Shown: positions 1-31,153 of the stretch, piece after piece
How positions within the stretch are numbered: position 1 is the stretch's first letter
How the letters are laid out: every line of letters begins with the position of its first letter
Source: Acanthaster planci
Lineage: Eukaryota > Echinodermata > Asteroidea > Valvatida > Acanthasteridae
Assembly: GCF_001949145.1 (NCBI RefSeq)
Contig: NW_019091357.1
Coordinates: 1,122,439-1,186,438 of the forward strand
Reading direction: 5' to 3'
DNA: 64,000 nucleotides
Translations under genes and position numbers: made by a program
Notes under the pieces: model-generated
Database searches by the model: none
What the model saw: the letters and a program-made list of their open reading frames with translations, nothing else
Told to the model about the DNA's origin: nothing

Positions 1-1173
1 GGTCTCATTTCTTGCTGGGTATAGCAAAGTGAAATGAACAATTGCACGATCATCGGCCTACAATATCGTGAAATAAAAAGGTAAAATTTACGTTTTCTCG
101 AAAACTACACAAGTCTTGGAGGAAGTATTTTGAAGACTGACTAAGGCTAGTTATGTATTTTTTCCAATAAAGATATTTCGGTATTATACGCTGATCTGAT
201 TTGGGGGATTTTATCAATGGCGTGCCAAAACTTTTAAACTTGCGCCTTTTGAAACGAGCGCCCACCCTATAATTAGGCAGTCCATCATGCATTAGCCTTT
301 CATCAAGGCTTTCGTGCCTGTGTGGGTGTTTGTGCGTGTATAACTACAAAGCGACTGGACCGGAGACCACATGCACAAGGGCTCAGTGGCTTTGCAGTTA
401 ACAAGCACAGCTACGAGGGCCTTGACGAAAGGCTAATCATACATGCCATGCGATCCGAGCGCTTTTCCACCGTACCTGGCCACGTGCTCACGGCGCAATT
501 AGCATAGCGTGGGCCTGCGATCGTCCAAGCCAGTTGCTTATAACTTGTCTGAATTCGGAAGACTCCGGTACAACCACGTTGCACGGCTCTCCCCGAGGTA
601 CCTCGATCTCGCGTTTGGCTGTTTGGAGGTAAGAATTCCTTCGATAAAGTTGATTGGAAAGGAAAAAGCAGGTTTCCCCTGTAAAGTTAGCAGATGGAAT
701 GTTGTTGGGTGAAAAGTGCACGGTTTGTCACCCCCAGAACTAGAGCCGTGGAGTCCGATCCCCGCCTCGCTGCGCTCGTTCGTGGGATGGCGGGGCAGGC
801 GTCGCACGTCACGGGTTCTGTTTAGGGGTACGTGTTGTGGCTGCCTTCGTTTATTCAACAAGTTCAAGCTAGCCAAACTGAAATAACTGTGAGATCCCTT
901 TGATGTACAGGTGTTGAGTTCAGTGCCGTTTTCAATACATGGTGTATGGCTGTTGTAGTACACGCACACAAGTACGCCAAGTTGGAAAGTCTACTAGGCT
1001 AGTACTAGGCCTGCTAGTTCTAGATCATGTATTGACGTTATGCAGACTTGAGTTGAGGAATCTTTCAGGCTTAACAATAACACTAACACTTCATTTTTTC
1101 AGACCATGACGTCAGCATGCCTTGAAAGTTGAATATTCAGGATTGTTGTAATGGCAATGGTCGTCGAAAAGTT

Positions 1174-1455
1174 CTAATAAATTCTAGAATTTATGTGCGT
1201 ATGCGCATAAATTGCCTGTGGAGGCAAAAAGCTTGAGCAGCCCATTGACTGAAAATGGACATGCAGAGGGGCACAAAATCCAACGTCATTTTCTCTCATC
1301 TTCTGCACTTTTTCACCTTCGTAAAAAATGCCGTAAGCTAAGAGAAACTGACATTGAAATTTGTGCCCTTTATATTCTCAATTGGCCACTCAAGCTTTTT
1401 GCCTCCACATGCCATTTGTGGGCATGGGCGCATACAGTAACTTAGAATTTATTAG
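1174..1455. mobile_element. Foldback MITE-like element with long imperfect inverted arms
   Basis: The outer 13 bases CTAATAAATTCTA (1174-1186) return inverted at 1443-1455. Further in, a 21-base arm at 1217-1237 is repeated exactly inverted at 1389-1409, and similarity between the arms continues imperfectly towards the centre near 1320. No coding capacity is present. The structure fits a non-autonomous foldback or MITE element; its superfamily is unknown. Confidence 0.8.
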
Positions 1456-2048
1456 TAGAAGGGTCTATTAGTGTGTGAACAGTAGCTATCTTTGGACTTT
1501 GTGTCTAGAGATAGACAGTTTATTGGAGAGAATCCCCATATGAATGTTGGTGGGTAACAGGTGTTATTGGGTGTATTGTGATGGCGCTGAAAGGGGAGGA
1601 ATTCTAAGATAGCCATGTCCAAACAGCTTCATGTGTAGTTTAATTGATCCATGGATAGCTCCATAATTGGCCTTACACCTGTTTGCACCTGTTTATCTGT
1701 TACTTCCAGAACTGTGGGGTTTGATGTCCCTCCCCCGCACTCCCAGGGGAAACAGTTCTATATAAGGATGCCAGTAATTATTCCCTACAGTGACTTTTTA
1801 CATGTTCATGTAGTGATCAGAAAGCAAACACATGTCCAGAAAACCTCAATTTATAATGAGGGAAAAACCGAGTCGTTTACTTAGAAAACAAAGGATTTAT
1901 ACAAGGGGAAGGGGTAAACTCTGCACAATACAGGCATATGATGCTCACTGGGCCAATTAAACATTTCATACCATCTCATCTCCTCAGGAGGAGTGTACAG
2001 CCATACAAACAGAAATAGTTTGAAATTAATTCCGGTGATATTTCCATG

Positions 2049-2140
2049 TCAAATTCAACAGGTCGGGTGTAACAGGGACACAAAAATGTCACGCTTTTGG
2101 ACCCTGAATTTATAGAACAATCCAGATAGGAAGGATTCTT
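2049..2140. repeat. Dispersed repeat, copy 1 (second copy near 6665-6735)
   Basis: The pattern GTGTAACAGGGACA ... TTTGGACCCTGAATTTATAGA ... CCAGATAGGA recurs at 6665-6735 with matching order and spacing (GTGTAGCAGGAACA ... TTGGACCCCAAATTTATAGA ... CCCAGAAGGA). Both are in the same orientation. This is probably a short interspersed repeat, too diverged to classify. Confidence 0.4.
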
Positions 2141-4637
2141 TTCTTTTTCTTTTCTTTTTATGTCAAATTGATTCAGTGGGCAACTTAAACACAGGAAAAG
2201 AGTACATTTATACAAGCACTGAATGGTATCTGTTTTAATTGAAGGAAAGTAACAATACTTGGAGTAGATCTACTAGTTGCCTGCAACAATAAATTTATTC
2301 AACCTTTTCGCACCACAGTCAAACTCCAATTTTCATTATCATGTTTTCTCATCATTTTTCCCAAATAAACTTTAAGGTCGGGTAGTGAAAACATGTTTGA
2401 TTGGGCATGGAAGGAAGGAAACCACTTTATTGGTCGGGGAACAGGAAATACATGTAAATGTTTTGCATTTCTCAAACTATTTCATACATCCTGCCATAAA
2501 TTTGCCTACATGAGTGCAGTGGGAAATTTATTTCATTCTTGAGACTTAAGGACAAGTAAGTGGCCCAATTAGATGTCAGTAGATTGGATACTGTCCTTTC
2601 CTGGTTTTTGCTGGTATGCGCATGTATGCCTGGTAAAGACCACAACTGTTCAAACTAATTATTTGGCAGAATCGTGGCCCTGACGGACCTCACAAAAGCT
2701 GCCAATTTATCTGTAGCAGCCATCATACAAGGTGATATTGTCACTGCATACAAAGTACGTAAAAGGTTGCTGGCAGGTTAAAGTTACCAGTAGTTCATCT
2801 TTCAATGGAACTAACCTGTGAATACCGCAGAGACACTGAAGCATGGCTAAATGATTGTGTTGAGAAATGTTTGGGTCAGAAGCATCTTTGAACTTTTCAG
2901 TCCTAACAATGATTTTCGTTGTATTCTCATTGTGCAGCTGTAAGCTTGTCTTCGCTGTATGAAAACCATTTCATATCCCACGTCCCTTTTGCCTAAATTA
3001 AAGGCGTATCGGAAAGTGCTATTTTTCACATTTAGAGTTGCCTGTGTTTTCTGGATAACCGAGGGCGCTGTTGATGTTATGTCACTTGAGGAAGACACTG
3101 TTGAGCTTATAGTTTTCTGCTGAATTTCTTTAAACAAAATGTGTCCATTGCCAACATGTCTTACCATTTCCCATGCCCATATTTGATCATCAAAGAAAAA
3201 GACCATGTTTTTTGCACAAATCAGTGTAACACAGAGGATAACATGTACATATACATGTACTTCTAAGGATGACATCACAGCATTGCTCATAAATATGGAG
3301 TTACTCATTAGCCTAAAAGCAAAAATGACTCCGCAATATACTTTAGACTAGAAATCAAAACCGTTTGCAGCAAGGTTAATAAAGTTCCTTTTCAGAAAAA
3401 TGGAGAAAATGCATTACATGGTACCTTTAAAGTGCCAAGAACTGGCGTGATATCAGAAAGATTGTCAGGAACCCTCCTTTCAAAGCATATTTCTATGGAA
3501 TTCAGGGGCTGAACAATGCTTAACCCAATTTCATAGATACGGTTAATTTTTCAAGGCCCAAAAGTCGTGCTTGCGCAATGAACAGTACCTACATATTCTG
3601 GTGAATAAGGAAAGTTCTCACAGATGCTATTTTGTTTGAGCTCACATTGAAAATGAAAATGTTTGGATTCTTTTTCAGACGTGTTTGTTTCCATTTTCTT
3701 ATCCCACATACAGGTTCATGTACTTGCCCAAGACATTCCCTGAAAGAAAACTATTCACTAGACTATCCAAACACATGCAAGTTAGCAGTGTGTACATTGC
3801 ACTGCTGAATTGAAAAAGTTCACAAAAGCTGAAATTCTGGCTCCCAACCAAGCGAGCAAAGCGAAGTCCTTGGCAAACTGCCAAGATATGTGGCGTACCA
3901 CAAATTAAGTCGTCCTGTTTTGGGTCTTCCAGTCCAAGCCCTTCATGCATACTGTATCTGGCTTTTAAAAACATTTCAATGAGAATCTTTTTGTGCGTGA
4001 GAAAGTTCTCTTTTCTCAGGTTTGATTTAACTACTCGGACAAAATGTTGTATTTGTAACCAAACCAAAAGTCTGAAAAAGAAATCTCTCAGTAATCAATG
4101 AGTTCATTGGCATCTGTTTCAGTTGACCATACATATTTGATTGACCCACAGACTACATTAGAATCTCAAAGCTATTAAAGAGTTTCAAAGCCAATAGCTT
4201 GTAATCCTATACAAAACAAGATCAGGTGTCCTGAACTGCCCTAGGTCTTAAATTTCAGTTCAATAAAGGAACAGAAGTTGACTGTACCTCGCACTTCTCC
4301 GTCTTCGGAAATTTGATCTTGCTCGGAGTATATATTTCTGTATCGTACCAAAAAGTGTTTAGATTACATGAATGACTTAATCAAACGGTATAATGCAGTA
4401 GATCATTTTGTCATTTCCGTCGTCATGGTGAATCAGCACTTGCTGGACATTTACCTCAGATGTTACTTAACAGGAACATGTATGTCACATCCACATTTGG
4501 GAAACAAACAGCATGTAAGTCATTGTTCCAACTTTCCTTTGTCAGCAAAGTTTTGCCTGAAGTTTCTGGGGACCAGAGTGGCAAGTTTCTCTCTCGTCAC
4601 GAGTTGAGCGTTGTGACAGGAAATCACCACAACCAGG

Positions 4638-22117
<17,480 letters not shown>

Positions 22118-25100
22118 GGAGGAGCAGGGTTCCAAAAATGAAGGGCCTCAGCGAGAGGGCCTCAAAGTCGGCATGAGAAGTGCCACATTCTGGCAGCCTA
22201 GATTTCGGCGTGAGTCGACGTCAAGACTGGGAAATCTCTCAATTAAAAGCAATGGCCTGTTTTGTTTTGTTTTGTTTCTGGGTTTTGGTTGTGACTCCCC
22301 CATTTAATACTAAGACAAAATGTTAGTAGTGTAGTGGTCCATTCTGTAGTTCTCAGAGAGTTTTGTGGGTGTGTTTATTTCGTTCATGGGAAAATTAATT
22401 AGTTTTCATTCACTCAGAATCGAAGTTATTCATATTTTTGACATTTAGCCTTCTCAAATTCATTCTAAAGGGACAAGGTGTGATTTGAAGTCTTTTCATC
22501 CATTGACTGTCTATCTCAGAGGAATTGAAGTTGGGCATCATTACAATCGCTGAGTTTCACTGGCTTTAAAGCATGCTTGCTTTCTTCACATCTTTCATTC
22601 TTTCACACTGTTTCTCTGCTTCTTTCATAGCTCTATTAGCCGCATTGTTGTTTTTTTTTAGTAGTAGTTAATGTGATCTTGATCTCTTTTCGATTTAACT
22701 ATCCTTATTTTTGTTTAGTGTGTAAACTAACAGGCCCATTTGAGAAATTTCATAGAGTGAGAATTTGACGAAGAAACAGAATTTCAAGGATTTTTGGCTT
22801 GGCGTGAGCAGAATGGTGCATGTGCCCCTTCAAGGTCAAAACCCAGACTGAACCGGATTGAACCAGTTGTGTGGCAAAGATGTACATGTACACCCTGGGC
22901 CAGCTGGTGGCCCTAGGAGGGTGTGTTGGGTGCCTACGAGGGAACGAGGATGAAACGGTTCAGGCTCTGGTCAGATTGGTGTGCTAACATTAAGTGCCCC
23001 CTCAATTGTTGAAAAGGAGAGAGTGAGGATACTGGAGGGCCGTAAGACTCCATGTTACCCCATGCACGCTGGTATGCTTAGATCATGTGACACTGAGGCA
23101 CCAATCTGCGAAGCATCCTGTGACGTGCTGCCATTCTCAGCTTCCACAGCTGTGCATGGTGTTCACATTCAGGAAATACCTAGCACACATGGCCAGAACG
23201 AACTAGACCTGACTGGTTCCAGCTAGTTTGTACAGGATTAGATGAAGTTCGTAGGATTGCTTCGAATGTGGTTTGTTGAAAAATGTCGCAAGCAGGATCG
23301 ACTGTCCTAGTGTGACTTGTTTTGTAGAATAAAGAAGTTGTAAAATGTAGCTGTTAAAATGCCGATGTCTAGATTCCCTTGGAGTTTATCTGACTTCCCT
23401 TATTGCTTCAGTCACAGCAATGAGTTCCAAATGCAGAATAAAGGATGTATTTACTCCTTGGAATTGACACAAGCTTGCAAAGATTGCTCAAACTCAGTGC
23501 TTTCTTCTTAAAGTTGGCCTAACTAATTTGTGCTTGCATTCATTTCTTTTTTTCTTCCTACAGCATCAGCCTCTGCAGTTAATATAAATCTTGAACGATC
23601 TGGTTTTCTTAATGTCAGTCTTAATTGGTCTACAGTGTTTGTTGTCATGGTGATTAATTTCATGAGGAGACAGTTCTTGTCTGAAGCCCTGTGACCTCTG
23701 ATGGGTCATGACCGGAATCCAAAGCTTTTAAGTCAAGGTCAAGTAAGCCACAGGGCCAGTGCTCCAATCAGAAATCCTGTGTCGACTTCAGTGTCGTCTG
23801 CATATACACATACGGAGCTGTGGAGAGATTTTTTTTTAAAAGCACCATTCTCAAAAAACACTTTTCAAACCGTCACAGAATACATTCAACACCAGTCCTT
23901 AGTTTGAAAAAAAGCTGACGAGAATTATAAATTACTTGCTGATTGGAATGTCGGCAGCTTATCCTGAATTTTTCTTCATTTTGACTGACGAAAGTCAGAA
24001 GTTCTTCAAGTTTTGACTGACGAAAGATATGCGAAGTATTTTCATGGTTAGGTCCTAACCAGTTTTTGCAAAATGCTTCATCGGCTTTTTTAGTTTCAAC
24101 GATTGGAGAAGCGAATAATACGCTTTTGAGAGTCCCTGGTATTTCATGAGAGATTGATTTTATGATTAAATACTTGGAAATAATTTATGCCGACTTTGAG
24201 ACCTTTCGGGTCACAAGTTGACTTGAAGTTAATATTGTTGAGAGTACTTAATTTTGGCTTTGAATGTTTGTGTACAAGTACTCCATTTTTTTCCCAGCAT
24301 GAAATGAATTCTTGTTAATTTACGCATGTGTATAAAACGGTCTACTTATAGTGTAGCATACGTTATAACTAAAGAAGCATGTACATGTATGTTGCATATC
24401 GCTGCACTTTTCGACTGACGCGGCATTTCTGTCTCAACCAACATGCAAATCGAGCGCTGGTTGATCACTGTAGTCTTGGGTTCAAGACGCCTTTTGCGGT
24501 ACTGCGGTCCATTTTGAGGTGTAACAGCCGCTTCTTGTGATAGCAATTCGTCGGCAGGTCTTGAAACAAAGACTATCTGATCACCTGCGTGCATTGCCTG
24601 TCTGCCCTAGCCCTCATTACGTACATGTACACTGCACATGTAGGTTCTGCACCAATGTGCTCATGGTGACAACTTGCGATCGGTTTGAAAAGCAGTTTGC
24701 CGCAATGAATGATGTCGTCATAACCAGTGTCGCGCGAGTGCATAATTTGTGTTGTGATTAAAGAACCCTTTAAGCCCAACCAGTCTGAATCCAAGAAGCA
24801 TGTGCATATGGTCCGGGGGGTTAAAGTACTGTAACAGTTCATTAGAATGATAAGATGTCCATTAACAAACTTCTTTGTAACAATAACTTATTCCAATTCT
24901 TCAAAAGAGTTTACTTAATGTCCACGTTGTACCTCTATCAAGGACGTCACATTTTATTCAATGTGACTTTCAAAAACGACAGTGTTGTTTTACAATAAGC
25001 AAGATTTAAGTGAACATTATTAGTGGCTACATTTGAAAACGTTTTACAGGTGTGTTCTTTGTGATGTCATAATTTGCATGAATGATTTGGGTGTTCCTTC

Positions 25101-28100
25101 TGAGGTATGTTGTGTTACAAATTCACAGACGTAGAACGTGGCTACCTTGTCTGCTGTAGTATGGAACGCGCCATGTGGAAATCTTTAAATGGCCAATAAG
25201 ATCCAGTTTGTGATGATCATACCAGGTATGTGCAGCCAATCAGGTTGATCGTTCTATGACATCAAAGCGGTTTTTGCGTTGCACGTCAGCATCCGTCGAA
25301 CTTAAGTCCTTGCTCCAAACATAATGTTATCCGGTACTCAGAAAAGTAGACTGCCTTGTATAAGGGTCTTCCGCAGTTTCAGTGTGATAGAAGTTCTTTT
25401 AGAATGCATAATTTTTGTACCGCAAAACAGTTTCCAAGTTGACCCAGCTGTAATCGTGGAATGGATCTGTTGCTCTAGGTTTGGCTTTGAAGTGGAAGCT
25501 GAATGGTTAATATTGAGAATAAAATGCTATAGTTACCCGAAGTGAAAATGATTTGTTCTTTTCTATCATTTTTGCCTTGTAACGAATTCCTCCTTGAACG
25601 GACCTCTGCATTGCGATGTTAGATCGAGAAATTCTGGCAGAGGTTATTAACGGGAAAAAAATCAGTTCGACAATTTTCTTGAACATAGCTGGTTTGTTTC
25701 TGCTTAACAACACAACACTAAACCTCCTAGTCCTACAGCGAGAAGATGATAAAATGCTCAATTCTGAATTGAAAATCGTCCATCAGGCTATATTTAGAAT
25801 TCACCGCAATTTTAACAGAAATTCTGGCCTGCACTATATCCACAAATAAAATCCTAGGTACGCGAGCACCCGAGTACGTATTCATGTTCCAAGCCCAAAT
25901 AATAGGTGACCCTTGCCGACAACCTCTCGAAACAGTCACCGATCCAGATATGAAATCATTAGCCGCTTCGGGAACAAAAACTGACGTATGCGCAGACCGT
26001 GTAATGGCCGCCATTCACAAGCCGGCCCGCATCGACGCACCGCGTCATGAACACGATCTCCGGTTGATGAATAATTAATGTCCCACACGCGTGCCTTGGC
26101 GTTTTATTTTCAGCCCCTACACGCGACCACCTCTCCAGCGGTTTAAAGGAGGCGTGTGCCGTGTAAAAACACGCCACGTTTCGGTGCTCTTTTCCCCCCC
26201 TCGAATTCCGTGTCTCAACACGGGGAAGCATTTCCATTGATTGTAGCATGTGACGCCTTCTGTGTTTGGACGTGCACGTAGTACACCTGACAACCCCGGC
26301 GGTCTATTAAATAGAGACATTTTTGACAGCCCCAGCCAGTAGTGATGTAGCTTACAACACACGGTGAGTCTGCACCTATTTAACATATTTGTATTTTTGG
26401 CTCATATTTGCTTCGTATCGTCTGCTTTTATAATGTACAAGTATACTTTATGGACTAGTTAAATGCATTGGTATATTTCATTTGAATGCGAACAGACTCG
26501 CAATGTAACAGTCGCACATTTTTGCACCAACAATATTGTTCGTGTTGTTTAAAGGTTACGATCTCTTGCGCGGTTTTCATATTAACATAATGCAAATGAG
26601 TCAAATTTAAATTTTAAGTGCACAATATTATTGTAAAAAATGTGATGGTGTTTTGTCTTAATTTGCCTCACTGCTGCGGTACTGTGTCGAACTAAAGACC
26701 GACTGAGCCTAATCTATACCATTTGGTCAGTCACAGGCCCAGAATCTCAATACAAAAATCAATTCCTGCATCCTGTGCACAATTGCGACGTAATACATTG
26801 CAGACTGCTCGGCCGTAGTTTAGCCCTACGATGCCCCGGGGAATATGGTGCCAAATACGGCGGAGAGGAGGCTGGCAGTACGTAGAAGAAATCCACTACT
26901 TGAGAAATAAAAAGACGGCCATGAACCATGCCTTTTGATGGAACAAGTCTTGTTTTAGAAGGCACGCTGGTACCATCATTTCGAACACTCATCAGTTAGA
27001 GCAAATAAGAGCAAAGTCGGATGGAATGACCCTTTTAGAAGCTTCTTTCTAAGAGGGTCGAGAAATAAGAAAAGCCAGCATCAAACTGTTTTCATTAGTC
27101 TATTTTATTTCATTGTTTGTATGTTATATTACACTTGGCTCTGCTGCGCCGATGGACTTCGTAAACTAAACACGGTCATTCCATGGATATTTTTGCCCTA
27201 CACACTGAAGCTGCAACCATCTTACAAACAGTCGCGGGCGTGAAAAACCTACCTGCACAAATTGCTAATGGCATATATAATTATCAAGGATTACAGCAAA
27301 CAAAAACTGCAGATACAGTCTGTATATACCTCCCCAAAAACGAGATTATCGCACGGTAAACTTCCGCAATACAGGTACGAAACCTGAGACTATTTTTTTC
27401 ATTACACTTCCTGAATTGTGCGCTTACCGTTCTGTTTTAGTAATTTTAGAAAGACAGGTTTAAAAAGCTAGCTAAAAACCGAAACTCACAAAATGTATGA
27501 ACAGTTTTAAACGACCTGTTTGCCAACATTGAAGCAAAACCAATACATATTTTCGTCTATTGAGAATCATTAATTTTTTCAAGAAAAAGAAATGATCCTA
27601 CCAACTCCCTTATTACACCAATGACTTCCTTCATGTGCATTGTCCCATGAAGAATGCACCCGTTATCATTTTGAGTGGTAAACCCCAAGCGCATGCGCTT
27701 TGGTATTTACGATAGCACCAATTTTTTTTTTATATCTGTTATCCCCTTATGGGTATAAAAATTGAATGCGGATGCGCGTTGGGTTAAGCACAATCTCGGC
27801 ACGGGGTTTTATCAGCATGCACAATATACGCAGGTCTCGCATAGTCAAATAATTCATTTGATAAACAAGTCCTGGCTTGCTGTAACCGTGAAAGACGCTC
27901 CAACGACCATGACGACATGTGCCTCACTTAACAAATTATGACCAGCATCAGTCATGGTGAACAGCAAGAAAAACAAACGCTGAAGAGGGAAATTATTAAT
28001 GCTATGCACATTCATTTTTTCCTTTGACCTTTTGTTCATCACTGATTGTTTTCAATGCTTTTCAACTGACGACGTAGTTGATGTTTACGGCTGTCCCCCA

Positions 28101-29138
28101 AAATCCCAAATCACGTGACACTGCTTCATGCGTGATTTGGTGAGGAATTGCTGATTTTGAACATCGTGCATGCGTAATGTGAATTGTTTGGTGAATATAC
28201 TTCCCGTCGCAATGACTGCAGGTTCTGTTCTCATATTACACTACAGGCTCTGCAAATTTTGCCTTACCAGCAAAATCCCTCCATTCATAAATATTTCTGT
28301 CGATAATCCTCCCTTGTTCTCCTCATGTACGGCAAGCGTTAATGATCTGTGAGGCGCAATCCAATTGGTCAATGGGTTGATTCGTTCATGTTTTATTGTT
28401 CAGCGCGTGTCCCCATTGGTCAATCAATGATACAAAACAGATGGCTGTCTGCCTTGTACCAGCACATCTGTCAGAATATTTTAATTTAACGCTCAAAGCA
28501 CAAAAGGGTCATGTAAATATCAATACTATGAGCGAAACGAACGTAAAACTGTGACACTGTGAAGTTGGAACCCGGTGATGTTCGAAATAGCCTACGCTAT
28601 AGTTCGAAAGGTGTCGCTTGGAATAACATTATTAGAAGAGATTACAACTTGTGCAGGCGCTTGAAACCCAGTTCATGACTGGTAATTCCCCTTGCATGTG
28701 GTTGATGTTCCGCAAGACAAGACACGAATCGACACAGTGTCATGTTCAGAGGAGAACTTAAGTAACCATGCACACAACTGCTCCGAAATCGTTGTAAATC
28801 TGTGTCAGCGAGAAGGGGGATTGTCTAGACAGTTTCACGCGGTGGACAAGTTCAGGCTCGATTTGCGTCAAACCGGATGTAACTATTACCCCGAAATCCG
28901 TTCGTATTCACTCTTTTACTAAACTCAAGTCTGCTCAAGCGCGGATTGGGAATGAGACATGCGGTTTATTAAGTGGAGGAAGGTTAAAGGTTACTTTCCT
29001 TTATTAGTGTTGACTTGGGTGGTAAAGAGGCCCCGAATTATTCGAGATTTTAGCAGCTGAACTTGACCTGTAATATCTAATACTCTGGTACTTTTATTTC
29101 TTGGTTTGCAGCTTAAACATTGTGTTTAGTTTATCAAG
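22118..29138. other. Intergenic spacer, transferrin 3' flank to KLHL gene
   Basis: I found no coding gene in these 7 kb. Candidate polyadenylation signals for the transferrin gene are ATTAAA at 22242-22247 and AATAAA at 23328-23333 and 23437-23442. A strong splice-donor-like sequence (ACG|GTGAGT) is at 26363/26364. An acceptor-like sequence (TTGGTTTGCAG) ends at 29111, 27 bases before the KLHL start codon, so a non-coding first exon of the KLHL gene may lie here. A short inverted repeat (GACCCTTTTAGAA ... TTCTAAGAGGGTC) spans 27028-27059. Confidence 0.6.
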
Positions 29139-31153
29139 ATGTCTTCTTTCGATCTCACGCAAGAGGTTTCTATCTCGTCCGCGAGATCATCGTACAGCGT
29201 CGAGACAGTGCGAGGTTTATGCGGCTCCCCAAATCGAGGCTCGGCCTCGCCTTCGTCGTCCGGTTCGCCGGGGGACAAGGAATCAAGCTACGTGTTCTTT
29301 GACGCCTTGCTCCCAAGCAACATCTTGTCTATACTAAACGAGATGAGACTGGCAGGAGAATGCACGGACATTGTTCTTTGCGTCGGCTCCCGTGAATTTA
29401 GCTGTCACCGAGCCCTACTAGCTGCAGCAAGCCCGTACTTCAGGGCCATGTTCACGGGAGACTTGAGAGAAAGCTACGAGACCAGAATCGCCCTTCACGA
29501 CGTTTGCCCCAAGATGGTCGGTCACTTGATCGAGTTCGCTTACAAATCCCGCATCATCATCACGGAGGAGAACGCAGAGGAATTGTACATCACTTCCAAC
29601 TTCCTCCAGTTCGAGCAGGTGGCTAGATCCTGCGCCGAGTTCCTCCAACGAAACATCTGCGCCGGAAACTGCCTGAGCCTGGCGAGATTTGCTGAGACTT
29701 ACCGATGCTTACCACTACAGAGAGACGCCGAGAGGTTCGTTCTGGAACATTTCGAGGAAGTATCGCTAGAAAGTGAATTCCTAGACCTGAGATTCGACCA
29801 ATTGGTGGCGTACATCCGCCACGACGAGCTAGCTGTACGGTCTGAGAAGGTTGTGTATGACGCCGTCTCAAGGTGGATCAGATCTAACCTGGAGGAGCGC
29901 GCTCTCTTCCGTCCAGAGCTTCTGCGATCAATCCGTCTTCCTTTCATCGAAGAGGACATCCTGAACGAGATATTGTCTGGAGGTGATGGAGGCCAGCTTC
30001 CCAAGTCCAGACACTGCGTTGAGGTCCTCAAAGAAGCCAAATGCTGCCAGTGGTTGATGAAGAGGGGCTACCGCGTGCTAGGCCCGGGAACCTCACCCAG
30101 GAGCCCCGGTCGAAGGTCGGAGATCATTGTGCTTGTTGGAGGCCACCAGAAAACTTCCGATGGTGAATACATCTACAGTGACGAGGTGTACTGCATGGAT
30201 GCACACGACGCTGCCAAGTCTTCGTATCCCACATGGTACCCGCTCGCTCGAATGCCACACCACATGAAGAGAAAATACAGTGTTGCTGCATTAGGTAAGC
30301 GGACTTTTCTCGTATTTAACTTCTGCTGGAGGTTGAATTTTCTTCCTGGAAATGACCCGACATTTCTTGCAGAAATAACCTAGCTTTAAACGATTTTCTT
30401 TTTCCGGCTTTTATCGTCGATTCAGGTTCTGATATTTATGTGACTGGTGGCTATGATACAGTGTGTGAACAGTCTTCTCGTCTCGTCTGGCGGTATTCTT
30501 TCTCTCGCAATCGATGGAAGCCGACAACTAGCCTCCTGGACGCACGTCACTCCCACGGCTCTGCCTCACTGAACGGTCGCCTCTACGTCGTCGGTGGTAA
30601 AACCTCCTTTCAAAATACCAGACTTGATTCTGTCGAGTGTTACAACCCTTTCACAGACGAATGGAAACAGGTTGCTCCGCTTCCAATCGCAGTCAGCGTT
30701 CCATCAGTGGTTGGCCATCATGGCAGACTGTACGTGGTTGGCGGAGCTACACAGGATGAGTGCGCATGCTCACATATTCAATGTTACGATCCAATCACAG
30801 ATGTTTGGTCGCTTCTGCCCAATTTAGAATTTTCCCGCAAGACGCTGCGGGTAGCGACGGCGCAAGACGGGCGGATGTTCGTCCTAGGCGGTCGGAAACC
30901 TCGCGAAGTGTCAGAAATTTCTCTAGAGACCAGCGAGGAGTGTCCTCACGAGCCGTCCAATGAGCAGCGGACTTTTCCTGGGGTCACCATAGCGGGCGAC
31001 AGACTCTGGGTCTTCGGGGGGAAAATCGGCGAGGAGTCCCGTAGTTGCGCGGAATACTACGATCTGCAGACGAATACGTGGACTACATTGGTAGGGTTCA
31101 TGCCAAAAACCCTCTATATGCACGGCTGTGTGACCATAACAGATGATACTTAA
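29139..31153 (+). CDS. Kelch-like (BTB-BACK-Kelch) protein, 2 coding exons, 627 aa
   Basis: Exons are 29139-30294 and 30426-31153, joined in phase 1 across a 131-bp GT-AG intron. After a Ser-rich N-terminus (1-50) come a BTB domain (about 64-172; CTDIVLCVG, FSCHRALLAAASPYFRAMF) and a BACK domain (about 177-280). A six-bladed Kelch propeller (about 327-627) follows, with one GG motif per blade: VLVGG, YVTGG, YVVGG, YVVGG, FVLGG, WVFGG. KLHL proteins dimerise through BTB, bind Cullin-3 through BTB/BACK and recruit substrates with the propeller. By recollection it is closest to the KLHL21/KLHL30/KLHL35 group, but I cannot fix the orthologue. The start is the first ATG of the frame, just after a possible 5'-UTR splice acceptor. 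The intron interrupts the second blade, after VAALG. Confidence 0.93.

Larger units (their letters stand above)
1..4637. other. Non-coding region upstream of the transferrin gene
   Basis: I see no convincing coding exon here; the open frames are short and low in recognisable motifs. A good splice-donor sequence (GGAG|GTAAGAA) sits at 628/629, and a possible acceptor (GTGACAG) ends at 4619, 18 bases before the transferrin start codon. A non-coding first exon ending near 628 is therefore possible but unproven. The region also holds a foldback element at 1174-1455 and a short sequence at 2049-2140 that resembles 6665-6735. Confidence 0.5.

Noticed and set aside
538-969. 143-codon open frame on the minus strand
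   Set aside because: No recognisable motif, no splice context, and composition like its surroundings; a chance frame.
25959-26249. 96-codon open frame on the minus strand in the KLHL upstream spacer
   Set aside because: No domain-like pattern, and other frames overlap it; not supported as a gene.
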